64,000 nucleotides of DNA from Symsagittifera roscoffensis (Eukaryota > Xenacoelomorpha > Acoela > Convolutidae), in assembly GCF_963678635.1 (NCBI RefSeq), contig NC_087066.1:17793275-17857274 (forward strand), given 5' to 3'. The notes under the pieces were generated by a model. The model searched no databases, was not told the origin of the DNA, and saw nothing but the letters and a program-made list of their open reading frames with translations. Positions 31,921 through 42,380 of this stretch are shown here, piece after piece. The stretch's first letter is position 1; every line of letters begins with the position of its first letter. The position numbers and the translations under genes are program-made.

Positions 31921-32403
31921 TTTTTTGTTCCGACTTTCGATACGAAAGTAACGGAATACTTGTGCTCGGGTGTGTTTTTTTTTCTTCAGACAAATTTCGA
32001 CTTCTTAACTAGCCATTTTTAACGGAATTTTAAAATATCATTCGAAAGTTATTGGTGTCCTGAGCTCAAATTTGAAAAGATATTTCACCTGTGATCGTTT
32101 TTCTTTAAGTTACGGGGTTTAAATATTGCCATTTTTGCCAATTTGGGACAATTAACGCGCGAAATCGTTCCAAATTGGTTTAAAAAATCTTATGTGCCAT
32201 AATTGAATTGTTACAAGGAGCTAAATCTATCCTTTTGTACTTAATATGGCGTGTGGGGGATGATTTTCATCAAAAAATTTCAAATTTTAGAAAAAAAAAT
32301 TCATTTTGTTTTATTTCATTTAATTTTTTAATGTTATTACTGCTCCATAAACCTTAAAAGGCAGTCGGAACATTCAGGGCTTCACCCTGATACGAGCAGT
32401 CTT
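31921..32403 (+). mobile_element. Short inverted-end element A, copy 1
   Basis: About 0.5 kb, recurring at 49433-49958 (inverted), 50975-51513 (inverted) and 51541-52076. One end starts TTGTTCCGACTTTCGATACG. The other ends in GTCGGAAC, then a hairpin of the form CAGGGCTTCRCCCTG, then GATACGAGCAGTCTTG. GTTCCGAC and GTCGGAAC are complementary subterminal blocks. No coding frame is present, so it is a non-autonomous element. Confidence 0.8.
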
Positions 32404-33116
32404 CGTTGATCTACAAATCTGAGTTAAATGCATAAACAAGACAAACAAAAGACACCAAACAAGAAGAGGATATAACAACTAACACAGACCCATTAGCGTA
32501 CGCAGAATTTACAGCCCCTATGGAACCTTGACAGAGAATGCGACTTCCGAAATTTTTGAATAAGAAACAATCCGTAAAAAGTACAGACGACCGAAGCGAA
32601 CATATAAAAATTCCGAAAATCAGAAAATCTTTTACAAATGCCGAATTAGATAGCCCGGCAAAATTTCTCAACGGAAAAACAACGTCAATTATGAAAAACA
32701 AGGATAGTTGAGTTATAATAGAACAATTTCCTCCAGAAGAGGCCGCGAGGAACTTCGCAAGCTACAACAGGGATTAGTTTATATTAAAACGACAATTGAC
32801 TGATGAAAAAATATTGTTTGGATGTTTAGTTCATTCAACACTATTCATCATTGAAGTTAAAATCAAAAATCAAAAACGGAAAATTAAAAACATCATTACA
32901 AAAAATTCGGAAAAACAAAAATCAGCGTGATAAAAACACTGTTCGTCGAGGATTTTAGTTTAATTCACTTGTAGAAAAAAATTGAGAAACCAAATGAACA
33001 AGCTAATAAATTGAAAACACATAGCAATAGTAAGACTCACTGAAGGATCCGAAAAACGGTCTCTAAGCCAAATAAAGATCACAGTGAAAAAACAGCTGTA
33101 AATCTGGCTCTTGACT
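32404..33116. other. Stretch without recognised gene
   Basis: AT-rich, with no gene or repeat identified. Confidence 0.55.
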
Positions 33117-33853
33117 CACAGTTCCGATTTAAATTATCCGGACAAAACGAACAAAACTAGAAATTTCAAACGCGTTTTTCTCAATTTGGATTAAGATTAC
33201 ACAAAAAGTGAAGAGAACAAAAGATAATAAAAGAATTTCATCAGAATCAATATGGTGCAATTTTTCTCAGAAGTTCTCGACCAAATATTTACCACAAAAA
33301 TGGGTAATTTTGGTTTTTTTCAATTAATCAAAAGTTACGCTGAAACTACTTTGTAAATTGATGAGAAATACATATCACAAGAAGCCTCTTACATACCTCA
33401 ACAAAGTTCCAAAATGTTAGTTCTCCAAAAAACTGTAGAAAAAAAAACATTTTTGCTTGATAGTCGAGAAATATGATTTTTACAATATAAAACCCAAAAA
33501 ATTTGCTTAAAGTCAAAATTTAAACAATTTACTCCATTTTTCGGAGATTTAACCCTTGCAGAACTTTTTGGGCTGTGTAAGAGGCTTCTTGTGATATATA
33601 TTTCTCATCAATTAACAAAGTAATTTCGGCGTGACTTTTGATTAATTGAAAAAAGCCAAAATGACCCATTTTTGGGGTGAGTATTTGGCTGAGAAATTCG
33701 GAGAAAAAATTGCACCATATTAATTCTGATGAAATTCTTTTATTCTCTTTTGTTCTCTTCACTTTTTGTGTAATCTTAATCCAAATTGAGAAAAACGTGT
33801 TTGAAGTTTCTAGTTTTGTTCGTTTTGTCCGGATAATTTAAATCAGGACTGTT
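33117..33853. mobile_element. Palindromic Tc1-like foldback element C, copy 1
   Basis: Two inverted arms of more than 300 bp (33119-33440 and 33530-33852) start from CAGTTCCGATTTAAATTATC and end at the complementary GATAATTTAAATCAGGACTG. The arms share ACGCGTTTTTCTCAATTTGG and GAGGCTTCTTGTGATAT-type blocks. The CAGT end and the CCGGACAAAA subterminal block recur in a second copy at 37917-38630. No transposase is present, so this is a non-autonomous foldback element. Confidence 0.75.
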
Positions 33854-34069
33854 GTAGAAGATGATACACAAAAGTTACACCAAACGCCAAACGTTGAAAA
33901 ATTCCTAGACAAAAGAGCTCAGATAATAAAGGCAAATAACAATTTAAAAAACATTATCTTATCACTGTATAACAAATACGGTACGTCACAACCCTTGCTA
34001 GATCGCAAAATTAAGCGCCAAGGCAATTTTAGTCTATTAGGATGAAAAACATTGGTCTATACCAGTTCT

Positions 34070-34330
34070 ATTCAAGGTTCTATGGCCTAACATTGGCATT
34101 GTTTTATTTTGGAGCGTCTCGATTTCTAATGTTCGAGCTTTCGGCCGACCAGTCAGTCGCCGTTAGACCCGACCGGTTTCCATCAGTCGCCGTTAGACCC
34201 GACCGGTTTCCATCAGTGAGTTCATGTTCAAAAACTAAAACCGTTGATCTGCTTTAGTTTTTGTTCAGAACAAAAAAGTTAGTTGAACACAAGATTTCCG
34301 AAATGAAAAGAATTAAAAAATGATTTAACA
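34070..34330 (+). repeat. Dispersed repeat G, copy 1, with internal 30-bp duplication
   Basis: Resembles 35075-35290, sharing blocks such as TTATTTTGGAGCGT and CAGTGAGTTCATGTTCAAAA. In this copy a 30-bp segment starting CAGTCGCCGTTAGACCCGAC is present twice exactly, at 34154-34183 and 34184-34213. Confidence 0.75.
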
Positions 34331-35074
34331 ATGATTGGGACGAGATTTAATATCATGATTATTAATATTTGATGCTTTCACCAAATGCTTTGCTACCATT
34401 CAAACAATCAGATGTCTAAATACGGTACAAACAATAAAAAACAATGAGACAGTTCAATGAGTTGATTTAGTTTTCGTTGCTAAATATCAAGTAGTCGGGT
34501 GGTGGCGTGTAATGCCCCCTTTCGAAATACTGCGCTTGTCTCCTGCGAAAGTGGCCTAGAGCGAGTATTTTTTTGTGTGCTACTAATCTAGGGTCTTCCT
34601 TTTTGATTTTTATCATCTAAGGCTAACTGAATTTTTTCAATTTTCAACAGTGTAAAAAAATCGAATCATATCTCTAAATAATGAAAATTTCGTGAGGTTA
34701 TTATTTATATTTAAAATCGTTGTAGAGGCAGTGTGGTAATTGTCAAGACTGTTGTATTATGAGCAGTCTTGTTTTTCTTAAGCCAAAGTTACGTCTTTTT
34801 TTTCTTCTTCCCACGTCTGTTCTACCCTCGTAAATTAATCTAGAAGTTATAGTTTAGAACCAGTTTTTCTCGGAACGTGTAGAGGTTGACTAAAATGAGT
34901 TTTTTAACGACATCCTAACAGATAAGTTTTCATATGAAAACCAGCCACTTTTTTAAGGACCCGACGTGACCCAATCGGTCATTTTTTTCACGGGTCTATC
35001 TTAAAACTTAAAAAACTATCAGAAATTTTTACTGCAGATAAGTAAATTCAATTATCATCAAAAGTTTGAGTGTT
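34331..35074. other. Stretch without recognised gene
   Basis: AT-rich, nothing recognised. Confidence 0.55.
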
Positions 35075-35290
35075 TATTGGCATTGTATTATTTTGGAGCG
35101 TTTCGACTTCAAAAGTTCGAGCCTTGGGCCGACCAGTCAATCGCCTGTAGACTGGATCAGTTTCCATCAGTGAGTTCATGTTCAAAAACTAAAGCCTAGG
35201 CCGTTGCTCTGCGTTAGTTATTGTTCAAAACAAAAAAGTTATTTGAACACATGATTTCTGAAATAAAAAAAAAAGCATGCGATGTCCATC
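35075..35290 (+). repeat. Dispersed repeat G, copy 2
   Basis: Diverged direct copy of 34070-34330 with only one version of the 30-bp block. Confidence 0.7.
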
Positions 35291-35884
35291 AATGTGCTCC
35301 AGGCAGGATCTAGATTTTTTCGAGGGTATGTAAAAAACTGTTGAGCTTTTTCAAGATCCACAAAACTGATCAACGAGCTTTCGCAAAGCTCTGCCAAATA
35401 ATCCTGCGCCGAAGATGACCTTTAAAAAAACGGACCAAAATTGAGCACTTGTGGAATTTTTCACCAAAAAACCGCGTTTTTTCCGTTCGCAATTTTTCCT
35501 CATAATTAGTGTAAATTTTTAGTCCCTTTGAAAAAATCTTAGGCTCGGAAAATTGGCGTTGTTAAACAGTACCACATAGAGGAACAAAGTACCAAAGGGG
35601 GAATTTTTGGAATAGCAGTCAGATTGTTGAAGAAACATGTCAAATCATTTTTTGGAGCAGTTTTGGAAATTTTTAAACTGAAAAAACTCTCTATGCGCGT
35701 GCTAAAATCGAGCCTTAAATATTGGCACTTTATGCGGTTTTTGAAAATGAATTATGAATTAACTTTTCCGATCGTCTAGAATCCTGCAACGAAGAAGTTT
35801 TTTGTTATAAAAAGATTGTTCAAAGAATTGTTATACCCTGTTTTAGAAATTAATTATTGGGTTAAAGTTGTAACATGGTTCATT
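35291..35884. other. Stretch without recognised gene
   Basis: Lies 3' of the GST gene. Nothing recognised beyond the poly(A) signal noted for that gene. Confidence 0.55.
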
Positions 35885-35911
35885 TTTATTACATCCATCG
35901 CATTCTGTGTT

Positions 35912-36755
35912 TTACAAGACAGACTCAGGACGCTTCTCCAGCCACGCGGCAATTTTTGGATTAGCCTTGACACTCTGGACTACTTTGTTGATTTTCACGT
36001 TTTTCTCATCCAGTTTGAATTCAAACACAGGGAAGAAGTCGTTCACACAATTGAACAGCGCAATATCAGCCCATGAAGTCCCACTCTCTAAAAAATGTTG
36101 AAGATTTCAGCGGGTAAAATTAAGTTCGAATCCCGCTAGAAACCAGAAAATGATAGCTTTGTACTAATTTTTGTAATTATGAAAAAATTGCGTCAAAATT
36201 TAGCTTGCACGTCTCTCTAGAATCTCGATTATGCATTAAATTCTGAAGAAGTCAAAAGTTATGCAAAATAACTAATTATGAGACTTCAATTTTTTTTGTT
36301 TTCAGCTACAGCTTACCCAAAATTGTGCTTTCGCCCTTGATGAATTTAGTCTCGATTTTTTCAAACCAAGCTTGAATTTTCTCTTGCGCCTCTTTCTTTC
36401 CAGATTCCTTCTTTTCCGCGTCTTGTTCAAGGAAAATTTTAGTCAGCATCGGAATTATGTCGGCACGAACCAAATCGACGACAACATCAGCGTGCAATTT
36501 TTCCTCGTCGGTTTTACCCCGAAGGCCGAACTTATCGGCAAAATACCTAGCAATAGATGTCGCCTGGGGATACTCGTGGCCGTTTTCGAGCCGAATGTAA
36601 GGCACCGAGCCGAGAGGCGACTCGGGTTTCCGAGCGGGCCAGGCTTCCCGTTCCAGTCGTTCGTCCTCGAAGTCGTGCTCCGAATAGACGAACAGGAGTC
36701 GAGTGAGTTCGGCAACGCCTCGGATATTGAAGTACGTGATTCGAACGGTTGACAT
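35912..36755 (-). CDS. Sigma-class glutathione S-transferase, two exons
   Basis: Exon 1 is 36755-36317 and exon 2 is 36087-35912, giving 204 residues, the usual sigma GST length. The intron of 229 bp starts GTAAGC and ends TTTTTTAG, in phase 1. The N-terminal thioredoxin-like domain has the catalytic Tyr8 in ITYFNIRGVAE, cis-Pro52 in GSVPYIRLENG, and PQATSIARYFADKFGL. There the Ser usually next to Gln64 for glutathione binding reads Ala65. The helical C-terminal domain includes SGTSWADIALFNCVNDFF and ends KIAAWLEKRPESVL. AATAAA lies 21 bp past the stop (35890-35885). The enzyme conjugates glutathione in the cytosol; some sigma members isomerise prostaglandin H. It looks intact and is the best host gene here. 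Confidence 0.93.
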
Positions 36756-37916
36756 TTTTGTTCAGTTGCTGAATTTTTTATTTGATTGCAAAATGACAAA
36801 CTTAACTGAAAACAATTTATTGCCGAAACTGAATTCTCTTTTTGACTAAATGCGCGTGTTTAAAGGTAACATTTGTCATCAGTTGAACTATGATTTATCG
36901 AATAGCTTCATGTTAATGCAAGCACCATTTTAAGGAGGTTTTTGGTTCTTGAGTAAACAAAATCTGAGGGCAAATTCTGCTACCTAAATATGCCACTCAG
37001 TTGGTTTTAAATACCAACAGCAATTAATTTCAAAAGTTGCTTGACACTTATTAAGTACAACAAACTCTTGCGGTTAACGAGTCCGCATCTATATGTTGGA
37101 GTAATGCTTATCTTCACGGTTATTGACTTCGTTCTATAAACATTGATCAAATAAATCTAACCTTAGAGTAGAAAAACTTAAAATAAGAACTAGGGTTTAA
37201 TTTGGTATAAAAACTGTATACAGTGTGGGCGTATCAATTTGCTGAGCAAAATGATACCGGGTCGAGTTGTTTGGATTTTGATCAGACCGAATTCAGTCGA
37301 ATATACACACGATATCGGTATGATGATCGAATCTCCATATTCTATGGCCGTTTGATGGTCGATAGGGTCTAATTAGGGTCAAACTGAACTCAAATTAGGG
37401 TCAATTAAGTGTTGAACTAGGGTCGATCGAAAAGCCAGATCTAGCTCCAAAAAAGCTGCCTAAACTCAAAATATCAAAAAGCAGATCATGTAAAAGCGAC
37501 AAGAAATTTAAGGGGCCTTAACCTCCCCTCTAACTTTGAGTGCCACTAAAATGAGTAAAAGAAACCACCTAAAGGGGAGAGCTTGATTCTTACGCATGTG
37601 TAATTTGGAATTTAAACTTCCTAATGTTGCCTGAATGAGATTTGTAGTTGAGCAATTTTTGGTATATTGCCAAACTACATGTACAATGTTGCGACATGAA
37701 CATGAAGATCGTAGGAACAAATTCTGTTTTTTTTTTCAAAATAACAATTAAACCTCAATGTATGTTAAGATGTTGTCCTTTTGATCTTGAAAAATTGAAT
37801 GAAATTTTATTCGATACAAAAGTTGGGATCATTAATTGTCTCTAATTATTGCAATAAACTTTTCCAAAGAAATAAGCTAAAGATTTTTGAATGAAATTCA
37901 TTGAGTGCCTTTATAC
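36756..37916. other. Upstream of GST; no further gene seen
   Basis: Holds the presumed 5' leader and promoter of the GST gene (ATG context AACAAAAATGTC on the minus strand). No other gene is recognised. Confidence 0.55.
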
Positions 37917-38630
37917 AGTGCTTATTTAAATTATCCGGACAAAATAATCATAACTTTATTTTTCCAACGCGTTTTTCTCATTTTGGTTTAAAATTAAACA
38001 ACAACTGAAGAGAACAAAATATGTTTAGAATTTTATCATAATTAATTTGGTGCAATTTTTTCTCCAGCTTTCTCAATCAAGGTTTTACCCCAAAAATGGG
38101 TCATTTTGGCTTTTTGAATTCATCAGAAATTATGCTGAAACTATTTTGTTATTAGATGAGAAACTCATGATACAAGAAGCTTCTCACACGGCCCAATGAA
38201 GTTCTGGAAGGGTGAAGTCTCCAAAAACCTGTAAAAAAGCAAAATTTTTTTGCTTGATAGTCAAGAAATATGATTTTTACTTTATAAAACCCAAAATCTT
38301 TGCTCGAAACAAAATTTGAACTTCTTACTCAACTTTTTGGAGACTCAACTTTTCTGAAACTATGTTGTGTGGGAGGCTTCTTGTGATATATTTTTTTTCA
38401 TCAAGGAGTTTCAGCGTAATTTTTGATTAATTGAAAAAAGCCAAATTCACCCATTTTTGCGATAAAACTTTGGTAGAGAAGTTTGGAGAAAAAACAGCAC
38501 CATAAAAATCTGATAAAACAAGCAATTTTCTTCTCATCACTTGTGGTCTAATTTTAACTCAAAATGAGATAGATGCGTATGAAAGTTGAAGTTTGTCAAA
38601 TTTTGTCCGGTTTATTCAAATCAGCGCTGT
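37917..38630. mobile_element. Palindromic Tc1-like foldback element C, copy 2
   Basis: Ends are CAGTGCTTATTTAAATTATC and, on the opposite strand, CAGCGCTGATTTGAATAAAC, both followed by CCGGACAAAA or a near variant. The interior is two inverted arms as in 33117-33853. It is preceded by TA; a TA on the right is not clear. The CAGTGCT end is like Tc1/mariner termini, but the family is inferred only from the ends. Confidence 0.75.
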
Positions 38631-38784
38631 GTTTCTCATCAAAATGAAGTTGCTTACATACAACTTGATGACAGGAGAGCGGTTTTTAGCTTGTCTATCA
38701 GTAAGGATGCTCATGTTGAATAACGTAGTTTGAAAACTCGCTATTTCTTGTTTTGCTTGCTCGAATTAACAATTTTCGTCATCG

Positions 38785-39400
38785 TGCACTTCAGTAGCGG
38801 ATTTAGGGATTTGACCCTCAGGAAATTGAATACCTGTCAACTTAAAGGATCCCCTTTGTGTACTATTTTGAGATATTCATTTTGGGTTGACTGAACCTAA
38901 GAAAAATTTCTCTAGAAGCTTCTTCGGCGCCAATATATGCTCATTTTGAGGGGGAGCGCGCGCCGAAAAAACGCAATTTGTTGATCAAATTTTCCAAAAA
39001 GTGCAAAAAAACGCCATTTTTTGACCTTTTTTTAATCCAAAAATTTGTTTTTGGCCCAAAAACTTAGTATAAAAAGGGAGGAATGGGTGTACGGTGGGGG
39101 GAGGGGTTGGCGGACGCCCTTTCGTCAGGGATTAGACCCCCTGCCGATCCAAAGGGTGACCCTTTGCCTATTTGGAGATATGCATTTTTGGCTCACAATT
39201 TCTAAAAATTTTTTAAAAGCACCTTTGGCACCAATAAATAATAATAACTTTGAGGGGGGAGCGCGCAACGAAAAAACGCAATTTTTTGGTCAAAATTTTC
39301 CAAAAATAGCCCAAAACACATTTTTGGCCCGTTTTTTCTCTAAATTTTTACACGCGGTGCAGAAAATCTTGGAAAAAACAAGGTCTTTTTAGTGCTTTGG
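38785..39400 (+). repeat. Diverged tandem pair with GAGGGGGAGCGCGC block
   Basis: Two related segments of about 0.3 kb both contain GAGGGGG(G)AGCGCGC, then CGAAAAAACGCAATTT, then a CAAATTTTCC or CAAAATTTTCC block (about 38950 and 39255). The start CAGTAGCGGATTTAGGG resembles the end of a DNA transposon. No coding frame. Confidence 0.55.
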
Positions 39401-39483
39401 GAAAGCCAGAAAAAAAATCGGAAACATCAATTTGTTCGACCCAAAAAAAATGGTAGACAAATTTTTCGACTTGCAATACTTTC

Positions 39484-39813
39484 GTGGATTCCGCGTACAT
39501 TTACCTGTAACGCAAATTTGTTGGCTCATTTTATGTGTGGCGGACTCTGCTACAAGCCAAAATAACTAGTTGTTCTAGATTCCTCAACTAAAAGTGGATT
39601 CCGCAAAATGTAAATGGACTCCGCAAATGTATGTGGAATCCGCAAACCGTAGATGGAGTCCGAATTTTGTTTCTGACCGAACTTGCATTTGAGCAATTAA
39701 AAGCAAGAGCTCGAATTCATATCTAAAGCAACGCGGAACTTAAGAAGGACAACCAACAACAGCGGAATCCACAAAAATTTTTTCAAGCAATGGTTAACTA
39801 AATTGGTGGACTT
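39484..39813 (+). repeat. Partial 2.57-kb unit and GGATTCCGC motif cluster, left flank
   Basis: About 280 bp match unit positions equivalent to 40680-40975 and join the full array at GGACTTAGAGCTTACAG. The stretch repeats GTGGATTCCGC, TGGACTCCGC and GTGGAATCCGC. Confidence 0.8.
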
Positions 39814-42380
39814 AGAGCTTACAGTTTGTTAATTAATTTTTTTTAAATCAGTGTTCAGTTTCCTGAAAATGTAAAATTTGACGGACGAAGACTTACTTTT
39901 TTGCATCGTCAGTTAGCATAGATTTGACTTTAGTTGTTTACAAAGTTGGATCGGTCACATTTATGAAGGAATAATTATGGGCCGGCTAAAATTTAGTCAA
40001 AATTAGAAAAATTTTGAAATTGTCGAATTTTTTCTGTGGAACAACTTAGATTCGTTGTCTAGATTCGTTGTGTAAATTCAAAAAATTTAGGTTCGTTGTT
40101 CAAAATTTTGTGATATCTTTTCTAAATGTGTGTACTGCTGTGTCAGTATAAAATTTACGCATGAGCTTGCCTGTATTTTGATATGATGGTCACTTTAAAC
40201 TTTTTTAAACATTTTTGTTATCTTTAAATTATTGGCTGTTTGCTAAATTTTTTAGAGATTTGTGTTGAAAGCGCTCCTGATTGAAGCCTAAGGGTCACGT
40301 GAGCTTGCCATTGAACTAGTTGGCTTTTTCATACTTGAATTTTTTGCAGCCTGGTTGGGGCTAAAGTGTTTCCTAATACATTTCTGGCTAGTGGTAAGAC
40401 GATAGATTTTTCACCTTATGTTTTTTTAAACTCAATTATGAGGTATCTGTTACCTGGATGCCTTCATAGAAAATTAACTACTTGAACTGTTTAAGGTCTG
40501 TTGTTATGAATTTTTGTTTAAATTGAGCTTTTTTAATGGTAGTTTTTTTTAGCCGTTTTCATTTTTTTATATGGTCTGAAAATTATGGCGGCCTGTCAAA
40601 TTTGCTCGTGAAAGTCGACTATCTATTTAACGTAACTTGTTTATAGGGATTAAATTATCTATTAAAGTTATTTGAGTAAGTTAGTTGCGGACTCTGCAAC
40701 AAGCCAATATAACTAGTTGTTCTAGATTCCTCAAATAAAAGTGGATTCCGCGAAAAGTTATTGGCTCCACAAATTTATGTGGAATCTGCAAACCGTCGGT
40801 GGAGTCCGAATTTTGTTTCTGACCGAACTTGCATTTGAGCAATTAAAAGCTAGAGCTGGAGTTTTTATCTTTAGCAATGCGGAACTTAAAAGCAAGGACT
40901 AAACCAATAACAGCGGATTCCAAGAAAAAAAATTTAAGCAATGTTTAACTAAATTGGTGGACTTAACTTTTTAGGTTTAAGATATGTACATCAGCAAGCA
41001 GTTTTTGAGAACATAGTTTTATAAACACAACACCGAATAAATTCGTTATTTGGAGTTGTTGAGTGGAGAGTGTTTGGAAACACAACGCAAAGCTTATTGC
41101 CGAATTAGGTCAGTATTTAGGGTTCAGTGTATGGAATTCAATAATTTGTGTTAAGTATTCAGTAGTTAGTTGGTTTCAGTATTTAGGAGAGTGAGTTTAA
41201 ACCATGAAGACAAAACTTGGGATGAGATGACAGAGTGAAATCAAATCATAAGGAACATTTTATGTTTGAATATGCGATTCTACATCTTTCTGAATAGCTT
41301 ACTCATAACTATAAGTCAATTATAGAGCTCAAAATGGCCTGATTCTAAGGAATCTGGTTATTTTAAAGGGACCAATAAGTCGTAGTAAAACCTTTTTTGT
41401 GGAGTAAACAATTTAAAACAACAAATATCATATATTACATTTCATAATTGTGAAAGTATAAGGTTGGAGAAATTAAAAACTAAATTGTATTCCCTGAAAA
41501 ACAAATCAATAGAGATGGGATTCGAACCCACTCACGGAGACCGGTTTAGAATAGCAGTCCAGCGCCTGAACCACTCGGCCACCATGTCTTAAAAACGCCA
41601 TTGGCTAAGCAAAAATTAACAAACGATACATTCAAAAGGATTGATTCAGTGACCTCCTTTCAAACTGGCATATAAACACTGGTTATTATAAATAATGAAA
41701 TAACTATCCGATTAAAAGAACGTGAGTTAGCTACCAAAAATAGACGAATGCAAAATTTAAAAAAATGGATCGGATGAATTCAGAAAAACCTTGAAAACGG
41801 AGATTTTAGACGGATCGGTACAAGTGTCGATACAAGTATGATGGAAGTTCCTGTCTTGCCTGGTTGTTCTGAAGAAGACACTCGTAAGATCTGTGATATT
41901 ATGTTTTTGTTGTCGAAATACCCTTTTAAATTACTTAAATTTTTTCATTTTTTGAGAGTAGCGTATAACCTTATAAATGTCTAGCTTAAAAAACATTTGT
42001 GCCTAAACAAAAGTTGTATCTTGCTCAAAGCTTGTCAGGATATTTGTATGAGGAAGCTTCTGGGACATTTGATCAAAAACTGGTCAAATTTTTAGCATAG
42101 CATCCTTGTAACGGTATTTTTTGATTTTCGACGGTTTTTATGGGCAATTCCTGCGTTGAAAATGGGGCTATTGTTGTTTTGCGATGGTTGTTATAGGTGA
42201 TTTCTGCGTTTATTGGTCAGTTTTTTTTTAAAATTGAAAAATTCTTCATCTGGAAGTCGGGAAAACCAGGAAAATTTTGGCCAAATTTTTAAGAAGTTTT
42301 TTTGGAACGTTTTACTTTTAACAATCTTTTGATATCAAAATGATACTTAAAATCAAGAAACAACCGTTTTGGAGTAGGTT
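39814..42380 (+). repeat. 2.57-kb tandem unit 1
   Basis: Starts AGAGCTTACAGTTTGTTAAT. Near-identical to 42381-44952 with few substitutions and small indels. It has no long ORF and carries a tRNA-Ser-like sequence on the minus strand at 41508-41588. Confidence 0.95.
41508..41588 (-). pseudogene. tRNA-Ser(GCU)-like sequence, copy 1
   Basis: On the minus strand TGGCCGAGTGGTTCAGGCGC forms a class II A-box/D-arm, GGACTGCTATTC gives a GCU anticodon, and GTGGGTTCGAATCCCAT forms the T-arm with a perfect B-box. A long variable arm is possible. The acceptor stem pairs poorly (GACATGG against CTCTATT), so it is probably a pseudogene or a tRNA-derived promoter within the repeat unit rather than a working tRNA. 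Confidence 0.6.

Noticed and set aside
36114-36144. GTTCGAATCCC box in the GST intron as a tRNA or SINE
   Set aside because: Only a B-box-like block and a six-base hairpin are present; no A-box or tRNA fold was found.
41508-41588. Functional tRNA-Ser gene
   Set aside because: The acceptor stem pairs poorly and the other unit copies have damaged A- or B-boxes, so it is listed as a pseudogene.
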